From positions 51,075 through 115,074 of the forward strand of contig NZ_QMJY01000078.1 in NCBI RefSeq assembly GCF_003574395.1: a stretch of 64,000 nucleotides of DNA, read 5' to 3'. This DNA is from Tabrizicola thermarum. GTDB lineage: Bacteria > Pseudomonadota > Alphaproteobacteria > Rhodobacterales > Rhodobacteraceae. Numbering within the stretch: the first letter of the stretch is position 1; the number at the start of each line of letters is the position of its first letter. The position numbers were made by a program, and so were the translations under genes. This document shows positions 1-9,055 of the stretch, piece after piece. The notes under the pieces are model-generated. The model was given only the letters and a program-made list of their open reading frames with translations. It ran no database searches and was not told the DNA's origin.

Positions 1-166
1 CGACACCTGCCTGTCGATCATGAACGTGCTGCACGAGGGGCTGGCGGATACCAAATACCGGCCCTGTCCCCTGCTGACGAAATATGTCGAGGCGGGGTGG
101 CTGGGCCGCAAGACGCAGCGGGGGTTCTACGACTACCGGGGCGAAGTGCCGGTGCCGACACGGTAG
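1..166 (+). CDS. 3-hydroxybutyryl-CoA dehydrogenase, C-terminal fragment (cut by window edge)
   Basis: Only the last 54 codons are in the window, read from base 2 to the TAG at 164-166. The peptide contains [20 protein letters not shown], which is the typical end of the C-terminal helical domain of 3-hydroxyacyl-CoA dehydrogenases of the Hbd/PaaH type; these oxidise (S)-3-hydroxybutyryl-CoA to acetoacetyl-CoA with NAD(P). The GRKT-x-RGFYDY ending is characteristic of the family. A role in butyrate, polyhydroxybutyrate or crotonyl-CoA metabolism is inferred. The NAD-binding domain lies outside the window, so cofactor preference cannot be judged. Confidence 0.8.
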   Translation, partial: DTCLSIMNVLHEGLADTKYRPCPLLTKYVEAGWLGRKTQRGFYDYRGEVPVPTR

Positions 167-190
167 GGCAATGGCGTGCCGTCGCGCGCC

Positions 191-1075
191 CTACGCGCGG
201 TCCTTCAACGCCAGCGTATGCTCACGCAGCCAGGCCAGGAACCCGCGCGGGTTCCCCTCCCACTTCTTCAGCTCCTCCGCCGGGATCGGCGCGCCGATGA
301 CGGGCCGCGTGGGCTTGAAGAGGCACCGCTTGATCTCATACAGCAGCAACCCCTGCCGCAGCGTGTCGGAAATCTGGTTGGCGATCTGAAAGAGCCGGCT
401 GTTCTGGCCGGGGAAGTAGATCGGCAGGATCGTGGCCCCGGTGGACTTGACGATCTTGTGGGTGAAGACGTTCCACTCGCCCTCCACCGCCGGGCCCCAC
501 CAGCCTTCCGACATCGCGACCTTGCCGGCCGGGAACAGGATGATGGCCCCCCCGGCCTTCAGATGCGCCAGCGTCTGTTCCCGCATCTGCAGGCCCAGCT
601 CGCGGGCGTTGTCCTCGTGCGGGAAGGGGACGGGGATCATGAACTCCTCGACCTCGGGGATCCCGGTCAGCAGGCTGCGGGTCAGGATCTTGAAGTCCGA
701 CCGCACGCGGTTGACCATCTCGGCCAGCACCATGCCATCCACCAGCCCCGAGGGGTGGTTCGACACCACGACCAGCGGGCCGGTCGGCGGGATCAGCGCG
801 ATCTCTTCGGGCGGGGTCTGGATCGTGATCCCCATGTGCCGGATCGCCTTGGGCCAGAAGGGCGAGCCGAAGGGCGCGCCGGACTTCTCGAACTTGCGGA
901 TCAGGCGCAGAAGCTGAACCTTGGCGGTCAGCCATTCGATCGCACGGATGGTTCCGGCCTTGAACGGGTTCTTGAACGTGCCCGCATAGGACAGCCGCCG
1001 CATGTCATACTGGCGGTCACCCCGACCGGCCGCAGACACGGGCGTCTCGGTGGCGATCTGGCTCTGTTCTGTCAC
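191..1075 (-). CDS. lysophospholipid acyltransferase family protein (PlsC-like)
   Basis: A 294-residue protein with the PlsC/glycerolipid acyltransferase signature: the NHxxxxxD catalytic box at residues 106-112 (NHPSGLVD, in which residues 108-111 are PSGL) and a second block FPAGKVA near 180-186, where classical enzymes have FPEGTR. It is expected to transfer an acyl chain to a lysophospholipid or related acceptor at the inner membrane. The substrate is unknown; the FPAG variant resembles the hemolysin/OlsA-like branch rather than canonical PlsC. It is the last gene of the minus-strand ChvGI/PTS block, 47 bases after ptsH, so co-transcription is possible but not assured. Confidence 0.8.
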   Translation of the reverse strand: MTEQSQIATETPVSAAGRGDRQYDMRRLSYAGTFKNPFKAGTIRAIEWLTAKVQLLRLIRKFEKSGAPFGSPFWPKAIRHMGITIQTPPEEIALIPPTGPLVVVSNHPSGLVDGMVLAEMVNRVRSDFKILTRSLLTGIPEVEEFMIPVPFPHEDNARELGLQMREQTLAHLKAGGAIILFPAGKVAMSEGWWGPAVEGEWNVFTHKIVKSTGATILPIYFPGQNSRLFQIANQISDTLRQGLLLYEIKRCLFKPTRPVIGAPIPAEELKKWEGNPRGFLAWLREHTLALKDRA

Positions 1076-1122
1076 TAAGCGGCTTTCCCCGGCATTGCCC
1101 GGAACGAGTCAGGGCATCCGCC

Positions 1123-1392
1123 TCAATAATCCTCTCCGAACCGCGCCGCAACAAGCGCCTCCAGAGCATCGGCGAGTTTCTCCGCCTCATCGCCCGAGCA
1201 GGTCACGTCGATCGAGGTTCCGCGCGATGCGCCCAGCATCAGCAGGCCCATGATCGAATCGCCCGAAACCTCCATCCCGTCCTTCGACACCGTGGCCCGG
1301 GCGTCATGCGCCTCGACCACTTCGACGAACTTGGCACTGGCGCGGGCGTGCAGGCCCTTTTCGTTGACGATCCGCAAGGTACGACTGGTCAT
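1123..1392 (-). CDS. ptsH: HPr phosphocarrier of the regulatory PTS
   Basis: An 89-residue HPr. His15, the residue phosphorylated by EI, lies in GLHARASAKFVE, and Ser46, the target of HPr kinase, lies in GDSIMGLLML. Length and both sites are canonical. Alphaproteobacteria usually lack sugar-transporting PTS permeases and use HPr and EIIA as a phosphorylation cascade that senses carbon and nitrogen state. The gene is 9 bases behind the EIIA gene and downstream of rapZ and hprK, so the kinase and its substrate are made from one transcript. EI (ptsP) is not in the window. Confidence 0.95.
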   Translation of the reverse strand: MTSRTLRIVNEKGLHARASAKFVEVVEAHDARATVSKDGMEVSGDSIMGLLMLGASRGTSIDVTCSGDEAEKLADALEALVAARFGEDY

Positions 1393-1401
1393 CTTGGTCC
1401 C

Positions 1402-1797
1402 TCAGGCCCCGCTGCCGAGGTCCAGGCTGTTGATATACTTGCGGCCTGCATCCAGTGCGGCCGCCACAGCCTCAGGAACACCAAGGTCGCGCGACTTGGC
1501 AAGCTTGATAAGCATCGGCAGGTTCGCGCCATACAGAATCCGGCGGCCACTGGCCGCACAGGCCGGCAGCGACAGGTTGGACGGCGACCCGCCGAACATG
1601 TCCGTCACCAGGATCACGCCCTGGCCCTGATCGACGGCATCGGCGGCTGCGCAGATTTCCGCCTGCTTGGCGCTGCGGTCATGGTCGTCCTCGATGGAAA
1701 TCGCCCGGACCCCGTCCTGGCGGCCCACGACATGCTCCACCGCCGAGAGGTATTCCCGCGCCAGTCCGCCATGCGCCACGATCACGATACCGATCAC
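1402..1797 (-). CDS. PTS EIIA component, mannose/fructose type
   Basis: A 131-residue protein of the EIIA-Man fold. The N-terminus [12 protein letters not shown] places the phospho-accepting His at residue 9. No EIIB, EIIC or EIID genes accompany it, so it is probably a regulatory end point of the HPr relay rather than part of a sugar transporter. Start and stop overlap neighbours: its ATG overlaps the rapZ stop by 4 bases (ATGA). In related bacteria this gene (called manX or ptsM) is always between rapZ and ptsH, matching what is seen here. Confidence 0.92.
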   Translation of the reverse strand: MIGIVIVAHGGLAREYLSAVEHVVGRQDGVRAISIEDDHDRSAKQAEICAAADAVDQGQGVILVTDMFGGSPSNLSLPACAASGRRILYGANLPMLIKLAKSRDLGVPEAVAAALDAGRKYINSLDLGSGA

Positions 1798-2729
1798 GCG
1801 TGTGATACCTTCATTGCGTCCGGCTGCCCCGCGGCGGCCTTGCGTTCAAGTTCCCGGTGTCGTTTTGACACCGGCCAGCCGCCTTCCGCAAGCGCGGAAC
1901 CGACCATTTCCGCCATGGCAACCGACCGATGTTGCCCTCCGGTACAGCCGAACCCGATGGCAAGATGCGCCTTGCCCTCGTCCAGATGGGCCGGAAGAAG
2001 AAACAGCAAGAGTTCGCTCACCTTCTGGAAGAATTCGGCAAAGCGCGGGTCGGCGCGAACAAAGGCTTCGACCGCCGGATCGCGGCCATCCAGCGGGCGC
2101 AGCGCCGGTTGCCAATGGGGATTCGCCAGGAACCGGCAATCGAAGATCATGTCCATCCCGCGCGGCACCCCGCGCTTGTAGCTGAAGGACTGCACCGAGA
2201 CCGACAGCCGCCCCGCCGTCCCCGCATCGAAGCGGCGGGTGATCTCGGCCTTCAGGTCGTGCTGGGTCAGTTCGGTCGTGTCGATAAGGTGGTCGGCCCG
2301 CACCCGGATCGGCGTCAGCAGGTCGATCTCCCGCTCCACCCCCTGGGCCGGGGTCTCGTCCGGGGCCAGCGGATGGCGGCGGCGGGTTTCGGAAAACCGC
2401 TGGATCAGCACCGAGGGCGCACAGTCCAGATACAGCACCTCAAGCCCCACCTTGGGGTCGCGGGTCAGCTTGTCGATCAGCTCGATCAGCGCGGTCGCGT
2501 TGAAATCGCGGTTGCGCACGTCCAGCCCCAGCGCGATGGGACGGCCCAGCGGCGGCCCCTCGACCAGACGCGGGACCAGCGACAGCGGGATGTTGTCGAT
2601 CCCCTCATAGCCCATGTCCTCCAGCACACGGATAGCCGTCGTCCGCCCGGCACCCGAAGGGCCGGTCACGAAGACAAGGTGATGATCCATCGAAAGGTCG
2701 GGCATAGGGTCGGGTTCCGAGGCTGTCAT
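1794..2729 (-). CDS. rapZ: RapZ, RNase adapter / nucleotide-binding regulator
   Basis: A 311-residue RapZ (YvcJ) protein with a Walker A motif GPSGAGRTT (residues 23-31) and a C-terminal domain holding the [10 protein letters not shown] motif typical of the family. In E. coli RapZ delivers the sRNA GlmZ to RNase E and so controls amino-sugar synthesis; in alphaproteobacteria its partner is unknown. The chosen start gives an ATGA overlap with hprK; Met9 and Met14 are possible alternative starts just before the P-loop domain. Co-operonic position with HPr kinase and HPr supports a link to carbon signalling. Confidence 0.92.
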   Translation of the reverse strand: MTASEPDPMPDLSMDHHLVFVTGPSGAGRTTAIRVLEDMGYEGIDNIPLSLVPRLVEGPPLGRPIALGLDVRNRDFNATALIELIDKLTRDPKVGLEVLYLDCAPSVLIQRFSETRRRHPLAPDETPAQGVEREIDLLTPIRVRADHLIDTTELTQHDLKAEITRRFDAGTAGRLSVSVQSFSYKRGVPRGMDMIFDCRFLANPHWQPALRPLDGRDPAVEAFVRADPRFAEFFQKVSELLLFLLPAHLDEGKAHLAIGFGCTGGQHRSVAMAEMVGSALAEGGWPVSKRHRELERKAAAGQPDAMKVSHA

Positions 2730-3154
2730 GCCTCACGTCCATGGCGAAGATAAAGCATCAGCGCGTCTGGAAAATGGTCATTCTGCACTTGCAGCACAAG
2801 GGCGACGGGAACTCCCGCAATCGTGACCGTGCGGCGCGGCGGCAGGCGCTCGGTCTCCGGCTGGCCCAGATCGGCCACCAGGCCGATGTCGGCTGACCGC
2901 ACGGACGGCACGCGCAGAAGCCCCACGCCCCGCGCCTCGATCACGCCTGTCAGATCCGGGTTCGGACAGCTGGCCCGCAGATGCCCGGCGTCGGCCATCA
3001 CCCGGGTCCGGTCGTCCGACACCAGCGCCGCGCCCAGCGCGATCAGCCGCAGCGCCAGCGACGATTTCCCCGCCCCCGAAGGCCCAAGGATCAAGAGCCC
3101 CCGGGTCTCGACCGCCACGCAGGTTGCGTGCAGGGTGATGCTGTCCGTGGTCAC
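2726..3154 (-). CDS. hprK: HPr kinase/phosphorylase, short alphaproteobacterial form
   Basis: A 142-residue protein equal to only the C-terminal catalytic domain of Firmicutes HprK (about 310 residues). The P-loop [11 protein letters not shown] is at residues 24-34 and the DD pair of the active site at 47-48 (SDDRTRV). The N-terminal domain is missing, as is normal for alphaproteobacteria. It should phosphorylate Ser46 of HPr, encoded two genes downstream. Its ATG overlaps the chvG stop and its stop overlaps the rapZ start (both ATGA), which points to translational coupling along the whole signalling operon. Confidence 0.93.
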   Translation of the reverse strand: MTTDSITLHATCVAVETRGLLILGPSGAGKSSLALRLIALGAALVSDDRTRVMADAGHLRASCPNPDLTGVIEARGVGLLRVPSVRSADIGLVADLGQPETERLPPRRTVTIAGVPVALVLQVQNDHFPDALMLYLRHGREA

Positions 3155-4845
3155 ACCGGCAGACCGACGACGAACCGCGCGCCCAGCGGGTCCGAGGTCG
3201 GGTCGGCGGCAGTGGGGCGGATGTTCTCGGCCCAGATCACCCCGCCATGCGCCTCGACGATCTGCTTGGAAATCGCCAGACCAAGGCCGGAATGCTTGCC
3301 GAACTCGGATTGCGGGCGTTCGGAATAGAACCGCTTGAACACCTTGGTCAGCGCCTGTTCCGGGATGCCCGGGCCGGTGTCTTCCACCACGATCAGCACC
3401 CGGTTCTCGCGCCTGCGCGCCCAGACGCGGACCGCATCGCCGTCCTCGCAGAACGAAATCGCGTTGGTGACAAGGTTCACGAAGACCTGCGCCAGCCGCG
3501 CCTCCAGCCCGTGAATCACGATCGGGTCCGGCGGCAGGTCGATGATGAAATCCACCCCCTTCTCGCCCGCCTGCTGGCTCAGATACTGGCAGAGGTTGGA
3601 CAGGGTCTTGAGCAGGTTGAACTCTTCCTCCTCCTCCTTCACCAGCTCCGAATCCAGCCGCGAGGCGTTCGAGATATCGCTGACCAGCCGGTCCAGACGC
3701 CGCACGTCATGCTCGATCACATCCAGCAGCTTGTCGCGGTGTTCGTCCTTCTTCACGAACCGCAAGGAGCCCACCGCCGACCGCAAGCTGGCCAGCGGGT
3801 TCTTGATCTCATGCGCGACATCCGCCGCAAACTGCTCGTTCGCGTCGATCCGGTCATACAGCGCCGAGACCATCCCCCGCATGGCCACCGACAGCCGCCC
3901 GATCTCGTCGGGGCGCGCGGCAAGGTCGGGGATGCGGACCCGGGACGGCGCCACCCGGCGCGAGTCGCGGTCGCGGCCCACTTCGGCGGCAGCGGCCAGG
4001 TCCGACAGCGGGTTCGAGATGGTCGAGGCCAGCATCACGCTGAGGCTGATCGACAGCACCACCGCCAGCAGGAACATCTGCAAGACCTGCTCGCGCTCAT
4101 AGCGCACCAGCCGGTCGATCTCCTGGCTGTTCGAGGTGATCGCCACCACGCCCACAAGGTCGTTGTCGACCGTGATCGGCGTCGCCACAGTGAAATACAT
4201 GCTGCCTTCGCCGTTGCGCGTGACACGGGTCACCACCTCCCCTCCCCGCGCGCCCTCGAAGGCGGCGCGGGCATTGTCGGCCGGATCAATGGTCTCGGTC
4301 CAGTCCCGCTGTCCCTGCCGGAACAGCACCGTCACCACATTCCAGACGCGCTCCAGGAAATCGGTCACGATCGTGGGCTGATCGGGGTCGGTGACCAGCG
4401 TCCCCCTTCCCTGCCCCACGCGCGACGCCAGAAGCTGGCCGGTCGGATCAAAGACGAAGACCTCCAGCACCGGGTCCAGCTCGATGTCCTGCAACGGGAT
4501 GCGGAAATCAAAGCCGGTGCTGCCCTTGCTCAGATGCGCCTCGTAGACCGAGGCGATCAGTTCCGCCTGCCGCACCATGCCCAGCTGCCGCTGCAAGGCC
4601 AGGCTGTCGCGGAACGGGTTCATGAACAGGACCCCCACCGCCAGAAGGACCAGCGCCATCAGGTTGAAGACGACGATCTTCCGGGCCAGGGGCGAGCGGT
4701 TGAGCCCGACGATGCTGCGCCCGCCCCGGCCTTCCTTCAGCCGCTCGACAGTGGCGTCTGGCGATACCCAGTCCTCGCCCAGCAGAACGTCACCCGACCG
4801 CTTGGGCCGGACATCATTGGGGGCGATCCTCGGGGCCGATGACAT
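3151..4845 (-). CDS. chvG: ChvG sensor histidine kinase
   Basis: A 564-residue membrane histidine kinase. It has a cytoplasmic N-terminus of about 55 residues, a first membrane segment near 57-76, a periplasmic sensor domain to about 250, a second membrane segment near 255-277, a HAMP region, the H-box AADVAHEIKNPLASL with His345, and N, G1 (EDTGPGIPEQ) and G2 (SGLGLAISK) boxes of the ATPase domain. ChvG homologues (ExoS, BvrS) respond to acidity or envelope stress in rhizobia and Brucella. It sits 11 bases behind its cognate regulator chvI and leads into hprK by an ATGA overlap. Confidence 0.92.
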   Translation of the reverse strand: MSSAPRIAPNDVRPKRSGDVLLGEDWVSPDATVERLKEGRGGRSIVGLNRSPLARKIVVFNLMALVLLAVGVLFMNPFRDSLALQRQLGMVRQAELIASVYEAHLSKGSTGFDFRIPLQDIELDPVLEVFVFDPTGQLLASRVGQGRGTLVTDPDQPTIVTDFLERVWNVVTVLFRQGQRDWTETIDPADNARAAFEGARGGEVVTRVTRNGEGSMYFTVATPITVDNDLVGVVAITSNSQEIDRLVRYEREQVLQMFLLAVVLSISLSVMLASTISNPLSDLAAAAEVGRDRDSRRVAPSRVRIPDLAARPDEIGRLSVAMRGMVSALYDRIDANEQFAADVAHEIKNPLASLRSAVGSLRFVKKDEHRDKLLDVIEHDVRRLDRLVSDISNASRLDSELVKEEEEEFNLLKTLSNLCQYLSQQAGEKGVDFIIDLPPDPIVIHGLEARLAQVFVNLVTNAISFCEDGDAVRVWARRRENRVLIVVEDTGPGIPEQALTKVFKRFYSERPQSEFGKHSGLGLAISKQIVEAHGGVIWAENIRPTAADPTSDPLGARFVVGLPV

Positions 4846-4856
4846 GGCGGCGGCTG

Positions 4857-5558
4857 TTACTCTTCGTTGTAGCGGTAGCCGATACCATACAGCGTCTCGA
4901 TGGCCGAAAACGTGTCATCGACTGACCGCATCTTCTTGCGCAGCCGCTTGATGTGGCTGTCGATGGTCCTGTCGTCGACATAGACCTGATCGTCATAGGC
5001 CACGTCCATCAGCTGATCGCGGCTTTTCACGAAACCCGGCCGCTGGGCCAGCGCCTGCAACAGCAGGAACTCAGTCACCGTCAGCGCGACCTCCTTGCCC
5101 TTCCAGGTCACCGAATGGCGCAGGGGGTCCATCCGCAGGTTGCCCCGCTCCATCATCCGGGTCTCTTCGGTGGCGGCAGCCTCGCCGGTATTGATCGCCT
5201 CCTGCCGGCGCAACAGCGCGCGGATGCGTTCCACCAGCAGGCGCTGGCTGAAGGGTTTCTTCACATAATCGTCCGCGCCCATCCGCAGGCCCAGGACCTC
5301 GTCGATCTCGTCATCCTTCGAGGTCAGGAAGATCACCGGGATCGAGGTCTTCTGCCGCATCCGCTGCAACAGGTCCATCCCGTCCATGCGCGGCATCTTT
5401 ATGTCCAGGACAGCCATGTCCGGCATCCGGCGGCTGAAGGCCTCGAACGCGGACTGGCCGTCATTGTAGGTCTCGACCTCGAACCCTTCGGCTTCCAGGG
5501 TCATCGCGACCGAGGTCAGGATATTCCGGTCATCGTCGACCAGGGCGATGCGGGACAT
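4857..5558 (-). CDS. chvI: ChvI response regulator (OmpR family)
   Basis: A 233-residue response regulator: receiver domain with acidic pocket DDD at 8-10, phospho-acceptor Asp52 in [12 protein letters not shown] and a conserved Lys in VKKPFS near 101, followed by a winged-helix OmpR-type DNA-binding domain ending in [13 protein letters not shown] and IGYRYNEE. It is the first gene of the minus-strand operon that runs through chvG, hprK, rapZ, EIIA and ptsH. In rhizobia and Agrobacterium chvI also lies next to pckA, as here, but which targets it controls in this organism is not visible. Confidence 0.92.
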   Translation of the reverse strand: MSRIALVDDDRNILTSVAMTLEAEGFEVETYNDGQSAFEAFSRRMPDMAVLDIKMPRMDGMDLLQRMRQKTSIPVIFLTSKDDEIDEVLGLRMGADDYVKKPFSQRLLVERIRALLRRQEAINTGEAAATEETRMMERGNLRMDPLRHSVTWKGKEVALTVTEFLLLQALAQRPGFVKSRDQLMDVAYDDQVYVDDRTIDSHIKRLRKKMRSVDDTFSAIETLYGIGYRYNEE

Positions 5559-5913
5559 CTTCGTGCCTCCCTATACTGCTGCTGCCTTGTCTTTATTTTC
5601 CAAGCATTTTCAGGGCTGCCACCGGGATAATCAACAGAAATCCGAATCACCCCCGAAACAATGGCCCGGGTGGTGACAATTTCGCCCAGGCGGGCGACAA
5701 TTCTGCAACCCATCCGGGTTTGCCGGGCGATGGTGGCGCTAACGGCGGAATGATTGCGCTAACTGTTTGAAATCACGCTATTCCCGTGCGAAAATCCCGT
5801 GCTATAGGCCCATTATGGCCGGTCCCCGCCGGGGCTTGTCACGGCATTCATTGGCCCGGGTGCCGACGCATTTGAACCGCCACATGTCGCTTGTGGCAAA
5901 GGGAGCTTGCAGG
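5559..5913. promoter_or_regulatory. divergent chvI / pckA control region
   Basis: This 355-base gap separates the start codons of chvI (minus) and pckA (plus) and must carry both promoters. The clearest structure is a direct repeat GCGCTAAC at 5736-5743 and again at 5756-5763, exactly 20 bases apart (about two helical turns), followed by a weaker relative ACGCTATT at 5775-5782. Such face-matched direct repeats are the usual binding mode of OmpR-family regulators, so ChvI is an obvious candidate, but this is inference. I could not pick convincing -35/-10 pairs for either gene. Confidence 0.5.
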
Positions 5914-7512
<1,599 letters not shown>

Positions 7513-7520
7513 CCGCCCCC

Positions 7521-7583
7521 TCGTCGCGCGCCTTCTGCTTCTTCTCGCTGAACCCCGGCGAGCGGAAGCGAAGTGCGCGACGA
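7521..7583. terminator. long imperfect hairpin between convergent pckA and TauE-like gene
   Basis: Bases 7521-7548 and 7558-7583 form a long imperfect stem (outer arms TCGTCGCGC / GCGCGACGA). It fills the 75-base gap between two convergent stop codons and could end transcription from both sides. There is no T-run. Similar CTTC...GAAG-rich hairpins follow several other genes in this window (see 15318, 23365, 31225 and 48194). Confidence 0.5.
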
Positions 7584-7587
7584 ACCG

Positions 7588-8358
7588 TCACCCAAGCGCC
7601 AGCCGCACCATGTTCAGCCCCGTCACGACCAGCAGCGCCTGCGTCCAGCGCCGGAACCGCGCCTGGTCCAGCCGGTCCTGCACCCAATAGCCCGCATACA
7701 GCCCCACCAGCGCCGGAACCGACAGCGCGGCCGAAAACCCCAGGCTCGCGCCATTCGCCACCCCGGTCCCCAGATGCGAGACCAAGAGCGCCACCGCTCC
7801 GATCAGGAACACCACCCCCTGCGCCCGGATCATCGTCAGCTTGTCCGCCCCCGTGGACAGCAGAAGCACCAGAAGCGGCGGCCCCCAGATCCCCGACACG
7901 CCGCCATACAGCCCGCCGATCACCCCCAGCCCCCACTCTGCCCACACCCGGTTGCGCACCGGGATCGCCAGGCTTCGCCCGGCCAGTTGCAGCGCCGCGA
8001 AGGCCGAGATCGGCACCCCCAGCATCAGCAGGTACAGCCAGCGCGGGATCGCCTCGGCGAAAGGTGCGGAAACCGCGATGAACACCACCGTCGCCAGCAG
8101 GAAACGCCGATAGGTCCGCGCCGTCTCGACCGCGGGACCCACGCCTTGCCGAAACGCTTGGCTAAGGTTCGTGGCCAGCGTCGGCAGGATCAGCCCGGCC
8201 AGCGCCAGGTGCTGCGGCAGGAACACCGCGAAGGCCGATACCAGGATCATCGGCATCGCAAAGCCCACCGCGCCCTTCACGAAGCCCGCGAACAGCGTCA
8301 CCGCCAGCGCCGCCGCGAAGGCCTGACCGGACAGCCCGCCAGAGACCAGATCGAACAT
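7588..8358 (-). CDS. TauE/SafE-family membrane transporter (sulfite/organosulfonate exporter type)
   Basis: A 256-residue, highly hydrophobic protein with about eight membrane segments and the TauE/SafE hallmarks: FAGFVKGAVGFAMPMI near the N-terminus and the half-repeat GVIGGLYGGVSGIWGPPLLV in the second half. The family moves sulfite, sulfoacetate or other anions across the inner membrane; the substrate here is unknown. The open frame extends upstream, but the ATG at 8358 is preceded by GGGAGGGAAAGG at good distance and starts the first hydrophobic domain directly. It is transcribed towards pckA. Confidence 0.85.
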   Translation of the reverse strand: MFDLVSGGLSGQAFAAALAVTLFAGFVKGAVGFAMPMILVSAFAVFLPQHLALAGLILPTLATNLSQAFRQGVGPAVETARTYRRFLLATVVFIAVSAPFAEAIPRWLYLLMLGVPISAFAALQLAGRSLAIPVRNRVWAEWGLGVIGGLYGGVSGIWGPPLLVLLLSTGADKLTMIRAQGVVFLIGAVALLVSHLGTGVANGASLGFSAALSVPALVGLYAGYWVQDRLDQARFRRWTQALLVVTGLNMVRLALG

Positions 8359-8427
8359 GACTTGCCCTTTCCCTCCCCTTGTGGCGCAATCAGGCGTGCC
8401 GGGAAAGCGCCAACAGGGTGACGTCGA

Positions 8428-8943
8428 ATGCTCCGCGGACTGATCCTTGCCCTGACGGTCGCTCTGCCGCTGCGGGCAGAGCCCGCCCCGCCGCAGGCCG
8501 CCTCCGAGGTGGCCTACCTCAAGCTCGGCATCTTCTGCGCCCTGCAAGCGATGGACCAGCGCCCCGCCCCCGGCACCTTGTCGGGCTGGATCCACGTCCC
8601 CGACGGCCCGATCGACTTTCACTGGCCCGATGCCCGGGTCGTCCCCGCCGTCCTTGGCCTGGCTTTCGGGGTCAAGTCGCGGATGGTCCCCGGCGTCTTC
8701 GCCTCGGGCGAGATGCGGGTGTATCGGCCCGGCGCCACCACCCCCGAAACCTGGGACACCACCTTCTCGGACACTGGCGAGCAGTTCGGTTTCTTCCGCT
8801 TTGACCGCGAGGACGAACTCCTGCCCGGCCTCTGGCGGTTCGAGGCCTGGGAGGGCGAGACCCGGCTTTACTCTGCCGAGTTCGAGGTTGTCCCCGCCGC
8901 CGCCCTGCCCGAAATCGCCCAAGCCTGCGGCGCGACCTCTTGA
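8428..8943 (+). CDS. exported protein, DUF3859-like
   Basis: A 171-residue protein with a short Sec signal peptide (LRGLILALTVALPLRA, cleavage after residue ~17) and no further membrane segment. The mature part is a compact beta-rich-looking domain with blocks YLKLGIFC, SGWIHVPDGP and LLPGLWRFEAWEGE; these resemble the DUF3859 family found mainly in Rhodobacterales, whose function is unknown. It is divergent from the TauE-like gene (69-base gap) and 112 bases before mcd. Assignment to DUF3859 is from memory of the motif pattern and is moderately sure; no activity can be proposed. Confidence 0.65.
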   Translation: MLRGLILALTVALPLRAEPAPPQAASEVAYLKLGIFCALQAMDQRPAPGTLSGWIHVPDGPIDFHWPDARVVPAVLGLAFGVKSRMVPGVFASGEMRVYRPGATTPETWDTTFSDTGEQFGFFRFDREDELLPGLWRFEAWEGETRLYSAEFEVVPAAALPEIAQACGATS

Positions 8944-9004
8944 CATCGCCTGCGACATTTTAAGTCCTGTGCTGCGCCAGTATTGAAATCTTGTTGCGCT
9001 GCCG

Positions 9005-9029
9005 CTGCGAAGGCGCTACCTCTTCGCAG
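9005..9029. promoter_or_regulatory. inverted repeat upstream of mcd
   Basis: CTGCGAA at 9005-9011 and its exact complement TTCGCAG at 9023-9029 with an 11-base centre lie 27 bases before the mcd start. It may be an operator or a leader hairpin for the ethylmalonyl-CoA-pathway gene. No known regulator motif is recognised in it. Confidence 0.35.
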
Positions 9030-9055
9030 GTGCAGAATCTCGCCGGAGCCGCCCC

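Noticed and set aside
5767..5913. A longer pckA product starting at 5767
   Set aside because: The added 49 residues are basic and do not match the family N-terminus; the ATG at 5914 has a ribosome binding site and gives the normal length.
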